From assembly GCF_000004075.3 (NCBI RefSeq), contig NC_026658.2, positions 4,464,001 through 4,528,000 of the forward strand: a stretch of DNA of 64,000 nucleotides, written 5' to 3'. The position numbers were made by a program, and so were the translations under genes. Each line of letters begins with the position of its first letter. Position 1 is the first letter of the stretch. The stretch comes from Cucumis sativus. Its lineage: Eukaryota; Streptophyta; Magnoliopsida; Cucurbitales; Cucurbitaceae. Shown here piece after piece: positions 30,699-48,239 of the stretch. The notes under the pieces were generated by a model, which saw only the letters and a program-made list of their open reading frames with translations, had not been told where the DNA came from and ran no database searches.

Positions 30699-31301
30699 TT
30701 AGCAATGGAAACCTAACACAGATCCATCACTTACAGCAATGGCGACTCTGCAGCTCGACGTGGCTTCCACGTGGTGAGTGAAGAAGTGCAATACCCTAAC
30801 CCTACCGGCCATATCCATCTTAGATTCAATCTCCAGTATCGGTCCGACTCTGTACCCGTTCATTCCCTCCGAGAAGGTAGGTCCAGCTCCAACGGAGGCG
30901 ACTGGAGCAGCCAACGGGAATGACTGGACAGAGAAGGTAGCTGCCATGTACTGCGTCTGACCGGCGTCGATTTTACCGGCCGGAATGAACATAAATCCAA
31001 TTTGAGAACCGGAGTAGAGGAGTTGGAGGGAACTGTCGTAGTGAGAGAAAGAGGCTTTGTTAGGGTTTTTGACGGAGACGTACTGTGAGAAAGTGAAATT
31101 GATAGTGCCGTTGGCGACGGAGAAGGACGGCAACTGGACGGCGGAAACGGCGATCTTTGGATCCTGAGGCTTGAAGACAGTGAAGAAGACGATAAGGATG
31201 ACGATGATGAGGAAGATCAAGAAGACTGTGGCAACTACACAGGACGCCAAGTTGGTGCGGCCAGATGGCGGGTGATCGCCGTGGCCGTGGGGATTGCCCA
31301 T
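30699..31301 (-). CDS. LEA_2 / NDR1-HIN1-like (NHL) membrane protein
   Basis: This is a single exon of 200 aa on the minus strand, start ATG at 31301 and stop TAA at 30701-30699. An in-frame ATG 26 codons upstream (31379) would add a Ser/Arg-rich leader; I prefer MGNPHGHGDH because related proteins start with a short His/Pro-rich cytosolic tail. Residues about 18-43 are one strong transmembrane helix (VFLIFLIIVILIVFF). The rest fits the LEA_2 beta-sandwich: KIAVSAVQLPSFSVANGTIN, then VKNPNKASFSHYDSS and LYSGSQIGF. Members are plasma-membrane or ER proteins linked to stress and defence; the exact role here is unknown. A LEA-family gene lies between UGE2 and FTSHI1 in Arabidopsis (At4g23930, from memory), matching its position here. 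Confidence 0.88.
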   Translation of the reverse strand: MGNPHGHGDHPPSGRTNLASCVVATVFLIFLIIVILIVFFTVFKPQDPKIAVSAVQLPSFSVANGTINFTFSQYVSVKNPNKASFSHYDSSLQLLYSGSQIGFMFIPAGKIDAGQTQYMAATFSVQSFPLAAPVASVGAGPTFSEGMNGYRVGPILEIESKMDMAGRVRVLHFFTHHVEATSSCRVAIAVSDGSVLGFHC

Positions 31302-33061
31302 GGCGGTGCTTACGGCGGAGATGGAACGGGATCTGAATTTGGAAGAGAGGAAAGAGAATAGCGGTGTGTTTGGATACAAAATAAAATGATGGAGGAGAAA
31401 ATGAATAGAGAAAGTAAGTAAGTGTGGAAATTGTGCAAATAAAATTAATTTTTTTTTTTAGAAAAAATGAATATTAAATAAATAATGAATAATTTTAATA
31501 GATTTTTTTTGGGTTCTAAATTTGAAAAGTGAGGTTTGTTTGTTGTCTTCTTGGACTTTGGGTTTTAAATGTTTGATTCCCTTAGGAGATAAGTGAAAAA
31601 AATTATTGGAGTGGTAAATTTCTACCCACTTTGACCTCACCCTTTCTTCAATTTTTTACTTTATATACATACATATACATATACATATATGTGTATATTA
31701 TATTGTCAAAATAATAAATTGATATTATTGATTTCAAAGTTAGTGTTTGTATGTAGACATGTAGATAAATAGTCTAAGTACGTAACTTAGTCGATAAGAT
31801 ATTTATTATCTTTTTTAATATCTCTTGAGGTACAAGTCCATTTCGTTGACTTCCCTTGTTGTTTCATTGATTATAAGTTGTTCGCCTTGCAGGCTTGATA
31901 TAGTTATGAGTACAATTAGATGTGAGAGGAACTTGATTCTCTAGAATTATAAAAATATCGTCGTTGTGGTCGCATTGAGCACTACATGGCGTGCACTGCT
32001 CTTTTAGCCACCAAATCATATATCCAGTTGAATCGTTTTTAAGATGGGTTAATTTTTAAATAGAAATAGATAAGTTTCTTTTAGGCCTCCTTCCACCGAC
32101 TAGCGCAAATATCATTTAAATTTTATTAAAAGTACAAAGATTACAATCAAAATAGTTAAATGATCATTTTTTTTTCATTTTCAAAAACACCTTTGAATAT
32201 GTTTTTAATAATTGTAAAAATGAATTTTGACTACACAACAACTACACTTATTAAATGGTAAATTAAATATAAAATTAATTTGGAGTAGTTTATAATACTT
32301 TTAAATATAATAAAAATGTTCAAAATCATTCTTCAACACACACTTATATTACATGAATGAACGTTATGTTTACATGGTTGCATAGACTAGGCTTAATTAA
32401 TGACATGTATTTAGATTAAGATGATTTATTATTTTAACTTTTTGTTAAAGAACTATTTTTGTAGTTGAAGTAGAGATGGATACTACAGATTCTAATTCCA
32501 AAATTAACCTATAAATAAATAAGATAAGAGAGACATATTCAAGTTCTAATTCACTTGGAACAATTTTCCAAATCTTATATTTCCCTTAATTACAAGCCAT
32601 GCTCTTTCTCCAAGATAAGAATATGCTTCAAACTTGAAACTTTGAGGTTTTACTTACGATCATATTTGGTGTTTCTTAAACTTTGGGGAATATAATTTAT
32701 TATTTTAAGAATATTATTAAATATAATGTGATTTGTCTCTTAGATTTTTAATTCTAGTTAGGCTCGTCTACTCAGATCCCAACCTCTCTTTTTTGTGATA
32801 CTTGCAATTTTCAAATGGGGTAGTCCATCGTCTGGTGCGTGCACCGTTGTGTTAGCGTACATCTTTAAGCAGTGTTTTGTTAATTTTTCGTTTTAGGGGT
32901 GAACGTAGGTCGGGTTAGAAAAAAATTATAAACCAACTCAAAATATTTTGGTTGACAAAAAAAATGAAGTTTAATATGCAAGGGCCAATCAAATGCAACC
33001 CAATTAAACTCAAAAAATTTGGATTGGTTCAGGTTGTGTTAAGAAAGAAGTGAAATCTGAG
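31302..33061. other. LEA_2 promoter region and AT-rich spacer
   Basis: This holds the upstream region of the minus-strand LEA_2 gene and further spacer. An imperfect CATATA microsatellite is at about 31660-31700. Around 32.9-33.05 kb, GGGTGAACGTAGGTCGGGTT and the GGATTGGTTCAGGTTGTG stretch resemble common plant dispersed repeats. I see no gene. Confidence 0.5.
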
Positions 33062-34620
33062 ACAACAACATTTCAATCATCCCTCGCTAGTCAATGCTTC
33101 CTTATTTATTTATTGTGTTAAAAATTCTATTTAGTTTTATTGGTGTCAAACTGACATGTTAGGCTTAAATAGGAAAAAAAATCAATCTTTTCTTTCTTGA
33201 TTTTCTACAAAACTAAATTGGTTGTCTGACTCGTACAGTTGAGAATTTTGTTTATATCTTTTTCACACATGCTTATGTTGGTTTCCAAAATGAATTGAAG
33301 GATTTAGAATCAAAACCAAACAACTATAAACATAAGGATTTAGTACAAGGTTTTTGTTTTCGAGCTTCCATGGTTTGCTTCATTGGCTAATCGTTGTCGA
33401 GGTTTTGGACAAAGGTGGGGTTTTCTTAGTAGTAGTTTGAAAATGAAAGAATGTCTCAGCTTGCCTGTTATCAAATAACTATGTATGTAGTTGAACTGCA
33501 GAGTTTCACTTGTCCATTGTTTCTAAAGTTAGACCTCTATGCTATATCTATATGCAGGTCAATTAACTTCATTGATGAAATTGATGCCTTGGCAACTAGG
33601 TATTGAGAACATTGAACTTCTTTGGTTTATTTAAGTTAATAGATTACATTTGATACATCACATGTGACAATGACAAGTGTTTATCACAGGGGCTTTTGGT
33701 TCACCCCCTCATGTTGAGAACTTAATAACTTGGTGAAATCTCTCTAAAATTTAGTGAGGTTTCTTCATCCCATGTTATTGGATATTAGACGTCATTATTA
33801 TTGTTAATCTATTCTCATGTCTTTTCTTTCAGTCAGACACGGACGATGCAGCTCACTGTTGGACCAGGACGAATTGGCATAGAGCTAGGCCATCAGGGAC
33901 AATGGCGGAGGGCTACCACAGATCAAATGGGTGTTGCTATTACTTCACATTTGCTTAGGAGATATGTGAGTGTAAAAGTTGAATGATGCCATCACCTTTC
34001 AATCATCCCTTGTGGTCAGGTATGTTTAAATGCTTCCTTATTTATTTGTTGTCCTTAGTTTTATTGGTATCAAACTGACATGTTAGGCTTAAATAGAAAA
34101 AAAATTAATCTTTTTTTTCTAGAAAACTAAGCTGGTTGAATGACTCATACTGTTGAGAATTTGGTTTATATCTTTTCAAATGCTTATGGTGGTTTCCGCA
34201 TTCATTTGACTTGAGGGATTTAGCATCAAAACTCTACAACTATAAAAACCGTAAATCTGAAAATTCGTGCTAGTTAGTTGGATTTTTACGACGAATCCTT
34301 ACTTCCTTAGATTGAGTGTTTGAATGTGAGTTGTTGGAGGTTATTAGAAGTGGAGTATGTTTGTAGTTGGTCTTTTGTGATCAAATACCAATTTGACTTG
34401 TGGGTGGATATCTTTCTCCAGCTATTTTTTCTATTACCTTAGGGGTCCGACCTTAGCTTTCAACTTAAATTGGTTTCTTATCGAAGAGAAATGTTTTCTA
34501 CAGACATTGTCACAAGTTGTGTTCCACCGGCTCAATGATGAATCATACATGTTTGAGCGACGACCATAATTACTTCATCGTCTCCAAGTTTGTTATCATG
34601 GAACATAGCATGCCACTATA
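33062..34620 (+). pseudogene. Broken partial copies of FTSHI1
   Basis: Exons and introns of the intact FTSHI1 (39931-46365) recur here in decayed form. 33062-33345 matches intron 11 (about 44890-45150). 33346-33835 matches 43305-43845 with the exon 8 remnant at 33558-33600, which has lost about 11 bases. At 33835 the copy jumps to the middle of exon 11 (about 44720), deleting roughly 880 bases that include exons 9 and 10. 33835-34016 is the exon 11 remnant with a 6-base loss. 34017-34503 matches intron 11 again, and 34504-34587 is exon 12, where a TAA at 34567 replaces the CAA of the intact gene and the donor GT is gone. Since introns are present this is a genomic duplication, not a retrocopy. 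It cannot encode an FtsHi protein. Confidence 0.92.
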
Positions 34621-34689
34621 GATTGTGCCTTTGCGCGCCTTTGAAACTTTTAACACAAATGTGAAATCTTATATACTTCTTGTCAGAAC

Positions 34690-35790
34690 TAAGAACTTTT
34701 AATCGTTATATACTATATTTAATATATTGTTTTTCTTATATACTTGTTAGTTTCTTGTTAAGATATCTTTTTATATCAAATTCAGTTCATTTGATGTTTC
34801 TTTTTAAGATATAATGTCTCTTATCTATGAAATGTTGATGGACTATGAATAAAGAAAGAAATGATATTTTGAATTAGAACTTAAAATCAAACCAAAGTTA
34901 TTGTTACTTTGTGTTTAATTATAAGTTTAGTTCTAAATTTAAAAGTCGGTGTATGTAAGTTTACAAAATCTATGTATGATAAACTTCTAAATTGTAATTT
35001 TTTTCTATAAATGGTTTACAATACATTTAAAATCTATTTTGAGTGGCTTCTAAACCCTTTAATTTTTTTTCAAAATAACTTATTTTCAAAATTAAAGACT
35101 TGAAAATATAATCTAAACACAATATAAATTTGATTTTTTAAAAAGAAAATTTAATGAAAAAATGATGTACATAAAATTTGACTTTGGCTTCTTAGAATTG
35201 TAATAAAAATGAAGTGAGCCTAAAAAATTGTAAAAGAGCTATCCCTATGAGCTATAAATGTAACAATGGGTACATAATAGTTGATTTTCTCACTCTCCGA
35301 AGCATTAACATAAATACCATACAATATCTTAATTATTGTCACTAATTAATTAATTGAATTAGTAAGAATAAGTTGAGTAAATAACATTTAAGTACAAATT
35401 TTTTTATAGAATATGTATAACATACATAAAATAATTACAAATATAGTACAATTTCTTTTAAAGATAAAAAGCTCATGCCTAACTACTATTTTAAAGGTAT
35501 TTTTTAGGTTCTCATAATTCAAAGCCATCAATGATGTTGAAAGCCATAGATAGTACTAAAGGTTATGATAATTGATAGCTTTCAATTTGCAAAATACACT
35601 ATCATTGATTACTATTAGCGATACATTATTTTATCATTAATAGTCACTAAATTGCATGAACTTTTATAAATTTTGCTATTTTGAAAAATATTTTATGCTA
35701 TATCTTTTGTTTGTTTTTTGGATTGTGTAATGGTATAATTTTTCATTTAGTAAAATACATCTTTACCATAAAAACGAGTATAAAAATTAG
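34690..35790. repeat. Duplicated spacer, paralogous to 46580-47760 downstream of FTSHI1
   Basis: The sequence runs parallel to the 3' flank of the intact gene. Shared landmarks include TATATACTATATTTAATAT, TTTAAGATATAATGTCTC, AGCTATAAATGTAA, AATATCTTAATTATT and the AAAATACAT/AAAATGCAT site near the right end. It carries the second half of the local duplication and no gene of its own. A MITE-like stretch with GATACATTATTTTATC and TTTTGCTATTTTGAAAAATA near 35.60-35.70 kb also occurs in the other copy, so it predates the duplication. Confidence 0.85.
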
Positions 35791-35821
35791 GAGATTACCC
35801 CAAAGATAAACAAATTTTCTT

Positions 35822-35935
35822 TTGCACGTTGGAAATTTTCCTCCTTTTCGTCATGGGTTACGGTACCATTTCACAGGTCACCCAAAGCCTCCACCTCCTA
35901 TCCTCCTTCTCCCCTTTCGAGTTTTTAAATGTAAA
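35822..35935 (+). pseudogene. Duplicate of the sequence just upstream of SKIP8
   Basis: Bases from GCACGTTGGAAATTTTCCTC to about 35930 match 51655-51760, the probable 5' UTR or promoter of SKIP8, with a few substitutions (shared TTCCTCCTTTTCGTC, GGTACCATTTCACAGG versus GATACCATTTCACGGG, CCTCCACCTCCT). No SKIP8 coding sequence follows; GDSL-lipase remnants begin within about 250 bases. This marks the right end of the duplicated block. Confidence 0.85.
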
Positions 35936-36186
35936 GGACTGAAAGAAGCATATTTTATAAAACTTGGGGGAGTAAACGTTGTGTAATTTTGCAATTTCTT
36001 TTTGGCTCACAATTTTTGTGTATAAATTAAAATGTTTTATAGGGACATTTGAACTTTATAATGTTTTCTTGGTATTCTTTCTTTCTTGATTCTTTCCGTT
36101 CAGCTTCTTTCTGGATATGTGTTATGATTTCTTTTAACTTTCTTTACGTTTGATTCCTTGTTTTTGTTTCTGGGTGTTCTTCTCAG

Positions 36187-37512
36187 CCCTACGTCTTGGA
36201 CTTCCGTTTGTTCCGAGTTATCTTGGGCACGTTGGAGCAGTGGAAGATATGTTTCAAGGAGTGCTGGAGTTATCTTCACCAGGGGATCCCAATGTTCAAA
36301 ATCTTTACCCTGCATGGGATTTTAACCAATTTCTTGCAGTCACAATCAGACAGGAAGTCAAGGTGATTTTATTGTATATAGTTCTTGCTATGCTACATAA
36401 TAGGAAAAAGTATGTGCATATATTACCCATTATGCCATCTCTTTGCCTTCGGGATATTGTTGTTGTGCACATATTTTCATTTTCCAAAGTTTGAGCTTTT
36501 GGATTATTTTAGATATTGGAAACTAACCATGCAATATATTGCAAGCCCTGCATATAAGTTTCGTTTATTTCCACTGTGTTAATTTACCAATTGTTCAAGT
36601 ACTTCCTAAAAGGCTTTGTGTTGATGGTCCAGAATTTGTATTACATGAATGGTAGGAGAATCGTTGTAATGGGATTGACACCTATTGGCTGTGCTCCTTT
36701 CTACCTATGGCAGTACCTTGGTGAGAATGCAGCGTGTACTGAGGAGATAAATGATATGGTTATCAAGTTCAACTTTTTCATGAGATACATGGTCGAGGAG
36801 CTCAGCATGGAGCTGCCTGATTCGAATATAATCTTCTCTGATTTGCTTCGAGGTTTAATGGATATCTTGAAGAATCATATTTGTGCTCTTCAAGGTTCAA
36901 TGGATTTGAATCGGACATCTCCATGTCGAACTCTTCGATGATGTATCTCACAACAATGTCGAACTCGATAATCATATTGTTTATCTCTTCGATACACGCT
37001 CCATTCTCACTACGGTGCTACCATAAGTAGAGTGGTGCACAACCAATAGGTGCCAATCCTATTCGGATGGTTCTCCTAGCATTCACGTTAGACAAAATTC
37101 TAGAACACTAATACAAAGTCTCTTGAGAAGTTCTTTGACAGATTGATAAAATTAACATGGTGGGAATAAATGAAATTTGTATGCAGGGTTTACACTGTTG
37201 GATTAATTTTCAATATTTAAAATGATCCAAAAGTTCAAAGTTTGTCTCTCTCATTGTGTTAGTCCCTTCTTTTCCATCTAGGTTTCAACGTAACTTCGAA
37301 TGCTTGTTGTGGGTTTGGTTGTTACAATGGTTGGATCATGTGCATCTCACCAAATTATGGCTTGTAAAAATGCTTCTAATCATATTTGGTGGGATCAATT
37401 TCATCCAATGAATGCAGTGAATGCTATTCTTGTAGCTAACGTGTGGAGTGGCCTCCACACGACAATGTGCTATCTAAAGAATTTGCAGGACGTGATAAAC
37501 TCTCGTGGCTGA
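36187..37512 (+). pseudogene. GDSL esterase/lipase pseudogene
   Basis: Three exon remnants are visible. 36187-36362 encodes LGLPFVPSYLGHVGAVEDMFQGV, then jumps to NVQNLYPAWDFNQFL, so the middle of the domain is deleted. 36633 to about 36883 encodes NLYYMNGRRIVVMGLTPIGC and the following helix region, ending DILKNH. 37282-37512 encodes GFNVTSNACCGFG and then, after a one-base frameshift near 37355, NASNHIWWDQFHP, the block with the catalytic Asp and His. The first exon with the catalytic serine (GDS) is not seen. Between the second and third exon an inverted copy of the second has been inserted. Deletion, frameshift and missing active-site exon make it non-functional. The extracellular lipase/esterase family is clear. 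Arabidopsis has an SGNH/GDSL gene at the matching position (At4g10950, from memory). Confidence 0.88.
36905..37250 (-). pseudogene. Inverted GDSL exon fragment inside the GDSL pseudogene
   Basis: Read on the minus strand, 37135-36905 matches the forward exon at 36633-36830 and its upstream intron edge: GGATTGGCACCTATTGGTTG against GGATTGACACCTATTGGCTG, GAGAATGGAGCGTGT against GAGAATGCAGCGTGT, and so on. It forms an inverted repeat with about 75 unpaired bases between arms. The 37090-37250 part is the exon's upstream intron and is shared with the copy at 38825-39460. Confidence 0.9.
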
Positions 37513-38824
37513 AGGATACTTTGGTCTGGCTTGTTCATTCACAAAGCTTACAACAACATATTCCAACACATTCCAACATAATACTTGTTACCACTCCACC
37601 AGTCCTCCAACATAATATTTTTTGTCGTTCCGAATCGTTTAGCAAATTGTGGAACCAAGAGAGAGAGCTATAGAGAGTCTGACGTCGAGGAACCACACAT
37701 GCCAAATATATGTAAAGGATTCAACATAAAATGAAAGAACAAAGTCCTTAGGAGGAAGAAGATCCCAAATATTCCACACAAGGGACAGAAAGTTCAATAG
37801 AGGTGGTGATTTCTCTAAACATGGAACTATACTTTTTGTTTTTTGCGTTTTGTTTTTTTTGTTTCTGTTTTCATTGTTTGGTTATGTAGACAACAAATAT
37901 TTTGAACATGGAGCTTTTGTATTGTGTATAAACTCTTGGCTCTTAATACAACTGTATTAGTTTCTCTTTTAGGTGGTAATATCATGTAATAAATATTATT
38001 CTATATTTGTGTTCTTTCTGCATGGTTCTTTCTTTTCTTTTAGATTTAATCTCCCTATAAACGATTAAGAAGGACAATTAAGAAGTTGATCATTTTATGT
38101 TAGATTAAGTATTGAATTTTATGTTAAAATCAGTAACTTTTAGATTTATTGCAACACATGCTTGAATTTTATAACGTTTTCTAATACATGAAATTGAGGT
38201 GCACGAACATTATATTATTGGTACAATAAATCATATGTATAAATGTATTTTATTTGTATTTGTGCCTTTTAGAAGTGTTTTTTTTAGTATTATATATAAA
38301 AAGTTCATTATTATATAACCAAGAATGTAACAGTTAAAAAAGAGTTTGGATCTTTTGAAATTTACAAGATATACCAGATTTTAGATTAAGATGTATAATT
38401 ATATTCATTGTTTGATTCCATTTTTATTACTTTAAAAAAGAAATTGATTTATTGACAAGCATGTGCAAGTTTTTTATTCTTAATTGAAGTTTAGCTCTTC
38501 GAGTTTAATCTAAACTCTAGATTACATGTCATTCTTGTGAAAACTTTACATACAAAAAACTGACTTTGAGAGTGTATATACACGACCAAAATATAAGCAA
38601 TCATATTATTTCAATCTCTATCCGTTACCAAATAGACACCAATCACCACCATACTTCTAGAAAGCAAGCATAGCATTAGGAATTCTTCTGCAAGTTTTTT
38701 ATGTCACTGTTTCTTATATGTGTGTTTATGTTGGAGAAGTGGTTGAGCAGTAACAAGAAGTTAGATTCTCATTCAATATAATGTCTATGGTTCTTCAGGA
38801 TTTCCATGGAAATCAAAAAGCAAA
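37513..38824. other. Spacer between GDSL fragments
   Basis: AT-rich sequence with a T/GTTTT-rich tract near 37.84-37.87 kb. I see no gene. The first hundred bases may be the old 3' flank of the GDSL pseudogene. Confidence 0.45.
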
Positions 38825-39460
38825 TCACAGACCATTATACTCGAATCAGGCATCTCCATGTCGAGCTCTATAACGATGTATCGCATGACAATATCAAACT
38901 TAATAATCATATTGTTTAAGGATAGTTGCAAATTTAGCCATTAGTTTCAAAATAATTAAGTATATAACAATATTTTAAAAAATTTGCAAATATTGCAAAA
39001 TTTGTCAAATTCTATGAATTATACAAGTCTATCACCGATAGACTATGTTGTAAATATTGGTTTATCACTGATAGATCATACGGGTCTATCAATGATACAA
39101 GTCTATTTTACAATCTTTTTAAATATTGCTATATTCTTAATTATTATTTCAAATGACCATCCATTATAATTACTCTATTGTTTATCTCTTCAATACATGC
39201 TCCATTCTCACTACTGTGCTGCCATAAGTAGAGTGGTGCACAACTAATATGTGACAATCCTATTACAATAGTGCTAATAGTTCTACTAGCATTCACGTTA
39301 TACAAAATTTTATATCACCAATACAAAGTCTTTTGAGTAGTTATTTGCCAGATTGATTTAAGTGACATGGTGCCAATAAAGAATAAATGAAATTTATATA
39401 CAAGCTTCAGATTGTTGGGTTAATTTTGAATAATTGAAATGATCGAAAGACTTAAAATTT
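38825..39460 (-). pseudogene. Second inverted GDSL exon fragment, split by a MITE
   Basis: This is another minus-strand copy of the GDSL exon, more like the fragment at 36905-37250 than the forward exon: shared landmarks are GGCATCTCCATGTCGA, GATGTATCGCATGACAAT, CATGCTCCATTCTCACTAC, CATAAGTAGAGTGGTGCACAA and GCATTCACGTTA. The match breaks at 38918 and resumes at 39185, exactly where a 257-bp MITE sits. The flanking intron sequence continues to about 39460. Confidence 0.88.
38919..39175. mobile_element. MITE with 9-bp target duplication (probable Mutator-type)
   Basis: This 257-bp element lies between two copies of TATTGTTTA (38910-38918 and 39176-39184). The paralogous GDSL fragment has a single ATTGTTTA and no insert (about 36977), so the ends are well defined. 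The arms are inverted: AATAATTAAGTATATAACAA on the left pairs with the complement of TTGCTATATTCTTAATTATT on the right, and the extreme ends (AGGATAGTTGCAAATTTAG... and ...CCATTATAATTACTC) are weaker. The centre has several TCTATCACTGATAGA-like palindromes. There is no coding capacity. A 9-bp duplication is the usual mark of Mutator-type transposition. Confidence 0.88.
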
Positions 39461-39930
39461 GAAAATGAAGATGTATGCACAATAGGTAGTAATGTCGCTA
39501 TATACATTTTTTTCTATTATATAATAAGAAGTATATAATCAAATCAGATTGATTTCTAATCTTAGAAACTAGTTTTACTAATAATTTTCTAAATTTTTGT
39601 TGTTTGTAAATATAATAAAATTTTTAGAAGATATGATATTCGTTATGAAATTTAGTTATATTTATAAATAGTTTTGGATAATTTTTTCATTTTATTTGAA
39701 ATAAATTCACAATTTAGAAATTAAAGTTTGTAATTATTTTTTTATTTAAAAAAAAAAGGATAAAATTTGGTTTTACATAAACCCCGTCTCCTTCAACCTC
39801 TTCCTATCTCGGGTTTCCACTTTTCAAGCAGAAGAGAAATGAAGGTGATTTCCATAGCTCTATTGAGTTCTCTCGTGGTCTTCACTTTAAAAATCTATGA
39901 TATTTGATTCCTCTTTCTTGTTCTTCACAA
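39461..39930. other. FTSHI1 promoter and 5' leader
   Basis: AT-rich sequence gives way after 39780 to CT-rich sequence (CCCGTCTCCTTCAACCTC) typical of a plant leader just before the FTSHI1 ATG at 39931. I could not define a TATA box with confidence. Confidence 0.5.
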
Positions 39931-46365
<6,435 letters not shown>

Positions 46366-47732
46366 GAAGGATGCAAAACCTGTATGTGAAATTAGCAACT
46401 GATTATGGGGCACCATGACCTCTCTTTGCATAGCATCATCAGTTTTTTAGGCTTCAAGATGGTAGCAGCTAAATTGAGATGGCAAGTATTGCCATATTAT
46501 TTTCTCAAAATTCACATTTTTTATAATAAATTCTCATAGGTTGAATTTACAATTATGAAGTCAATATTACATACTCTGTAGGTAGAACTTTTGAACTTTA
46601 TATACTATATTTAATATTTTCTTTATCTTATATGTTCGGTAGTTTCTCATCAAGATCTTTGTATTAATAAAATTTCAACTTCTTGGTTCAAATTCAATAT
46701 CAAATTTATTTCATTTGATGTTTTTTTTTAAGATATAATGTCTCATTCTATGAAATGTTTATCAATTATGAATAAAGAAAGGATGGTTTGACTTAGAACA
46801 TAGAGTTATTATTATTTTGGGTTAAATTATAAGTTTAGTACTAACTTTGTGTTTTCAAGTTTATGAAATTTTGTGATAAATTGAAATTTATGTCTAATGA
46901 AGTTCTAAGTTGAAATTTTGTCTAAAAGATATTAATGTTTAAATATTAAAAACAAGATCAAATCTACATAAGATTTTAGAACTAAATTTTTAGAATTGTA
47001 ATAAAATGAATACAATCAAAAACATTAACAAACAAATTACAGAACTTTTATTTTTGGAAAAAAGTGAAAGTAGTAAAAAGAAGGATAATTTTCAGGGAAA
47101 AGAAAAAAAGAGAGGAAAAAGCTATGTCTAAGAGCTATAAATGTAAGTGTGTACATAGTACATGCTTTTCTCACCCCTCAAGAACTAACATAATTAGCAT
47201 ATAATATCTTAATTATTCTCACTAATTAATGAAATTAATAAGTGCAAATTATATAAATGATACTTAAGTAAAAAAATTAATAGAATATACAGATAAGATA
47301 ATTATATATGTGAGTTCAAAAATTGATAAAAGACTAAAAAGTTTATGTTCAATTTTAAAAGGTTTCTTTTTTATTTCTCAAAATTGAAAGTTGTGAATAA
47401 GATTGATGGCTAATGACTTTCAAATTGAAAAATATGCTATCAGTTGCTATGACTGATATCAGCTATCAATGATAGTTTCTATCATCGCGAATCGTTAAAT
47501 GGCGGATTTGATATTTTAAAAATTTTGCTATTTTTTCAAATATTCTATCGTTGTGCTATACTTTTGGAAAAATGATAAAAACGACACAGTTTAGATTTTG
47601 TATTTTAAAAGTAACGTACTTTTAAAAAAGTTACATTTTTGTTTTTCTCAAGCATTCTTGCCCATAATTGACCCCAAGATATAATGTAATTTTATGTGCT
47701 AAAGATTTGTTTCGAGTTTTTATAAACATAGT
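46366..47732. other. FTSHI1 3' UTR and duplicated spacer
   Basis: The first 200 bases are the likely 3' UTR. From 46580 the spacer is paralogous to 34690-35790. It includes a MITE-like stretch at about 47415-47560 (GCTATCAGTTGCTATGACTG, AGCTATCAATGATAG, TTTTGCTATTTTTTCAAATA), also present in the older copy. There is no gene. Confidence 0.7.
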
Positions 47733-48239
47733 AAAATGCATCCCGGGATTAATTTTTCAGTTGGGACAAATTTCTTCATAACCGAAAATATTATCATTAT
47801 TTTTAAAAAAATGAAAGGGCTTGCTCAAGAAATTTCACCACCAACTCTCAAGAATTTTTTTATAATTGTTTGAACTCTCTCATTTCCTTCCTCCTACATT
47901 TCATATCTTTCGAAGCCATAAAAAAAAAAAAAAAGAAAGAAAGGTGAATATAGCTTACCGTTGTTTGTAAATTACATTTTTATTGTCATTTGCATACTGA
48001 TTAGGCTAGCAATTGTTTCTTTTAGGTATTTTCGTACGTTATCTCGATTCTTATTTAAAGATCTCAATCGAGTTGTTTTATATTTGACACGAGATTGGTA
48101 TAGAATTGTAAATCTCGGTCGAGTTTTAATGATTTCACCTCGAGATTTTTGTTATAATTTTACTTTTTCTTTACATATTTGCAACATGCCTAATGTATTT
48201 GTTTGTTTAGGTGAAAAATGAAAAGAGATTGATAAAGAA

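Noticed and set aside
33801-33986. Frame with GPGRIGIELGHQGQWRRATT as a small gene
   Set aside because: It is the exon 11 remnant of the FTSHI1 pseudogene, cut by deletions on the left and lacking downstream continuity.
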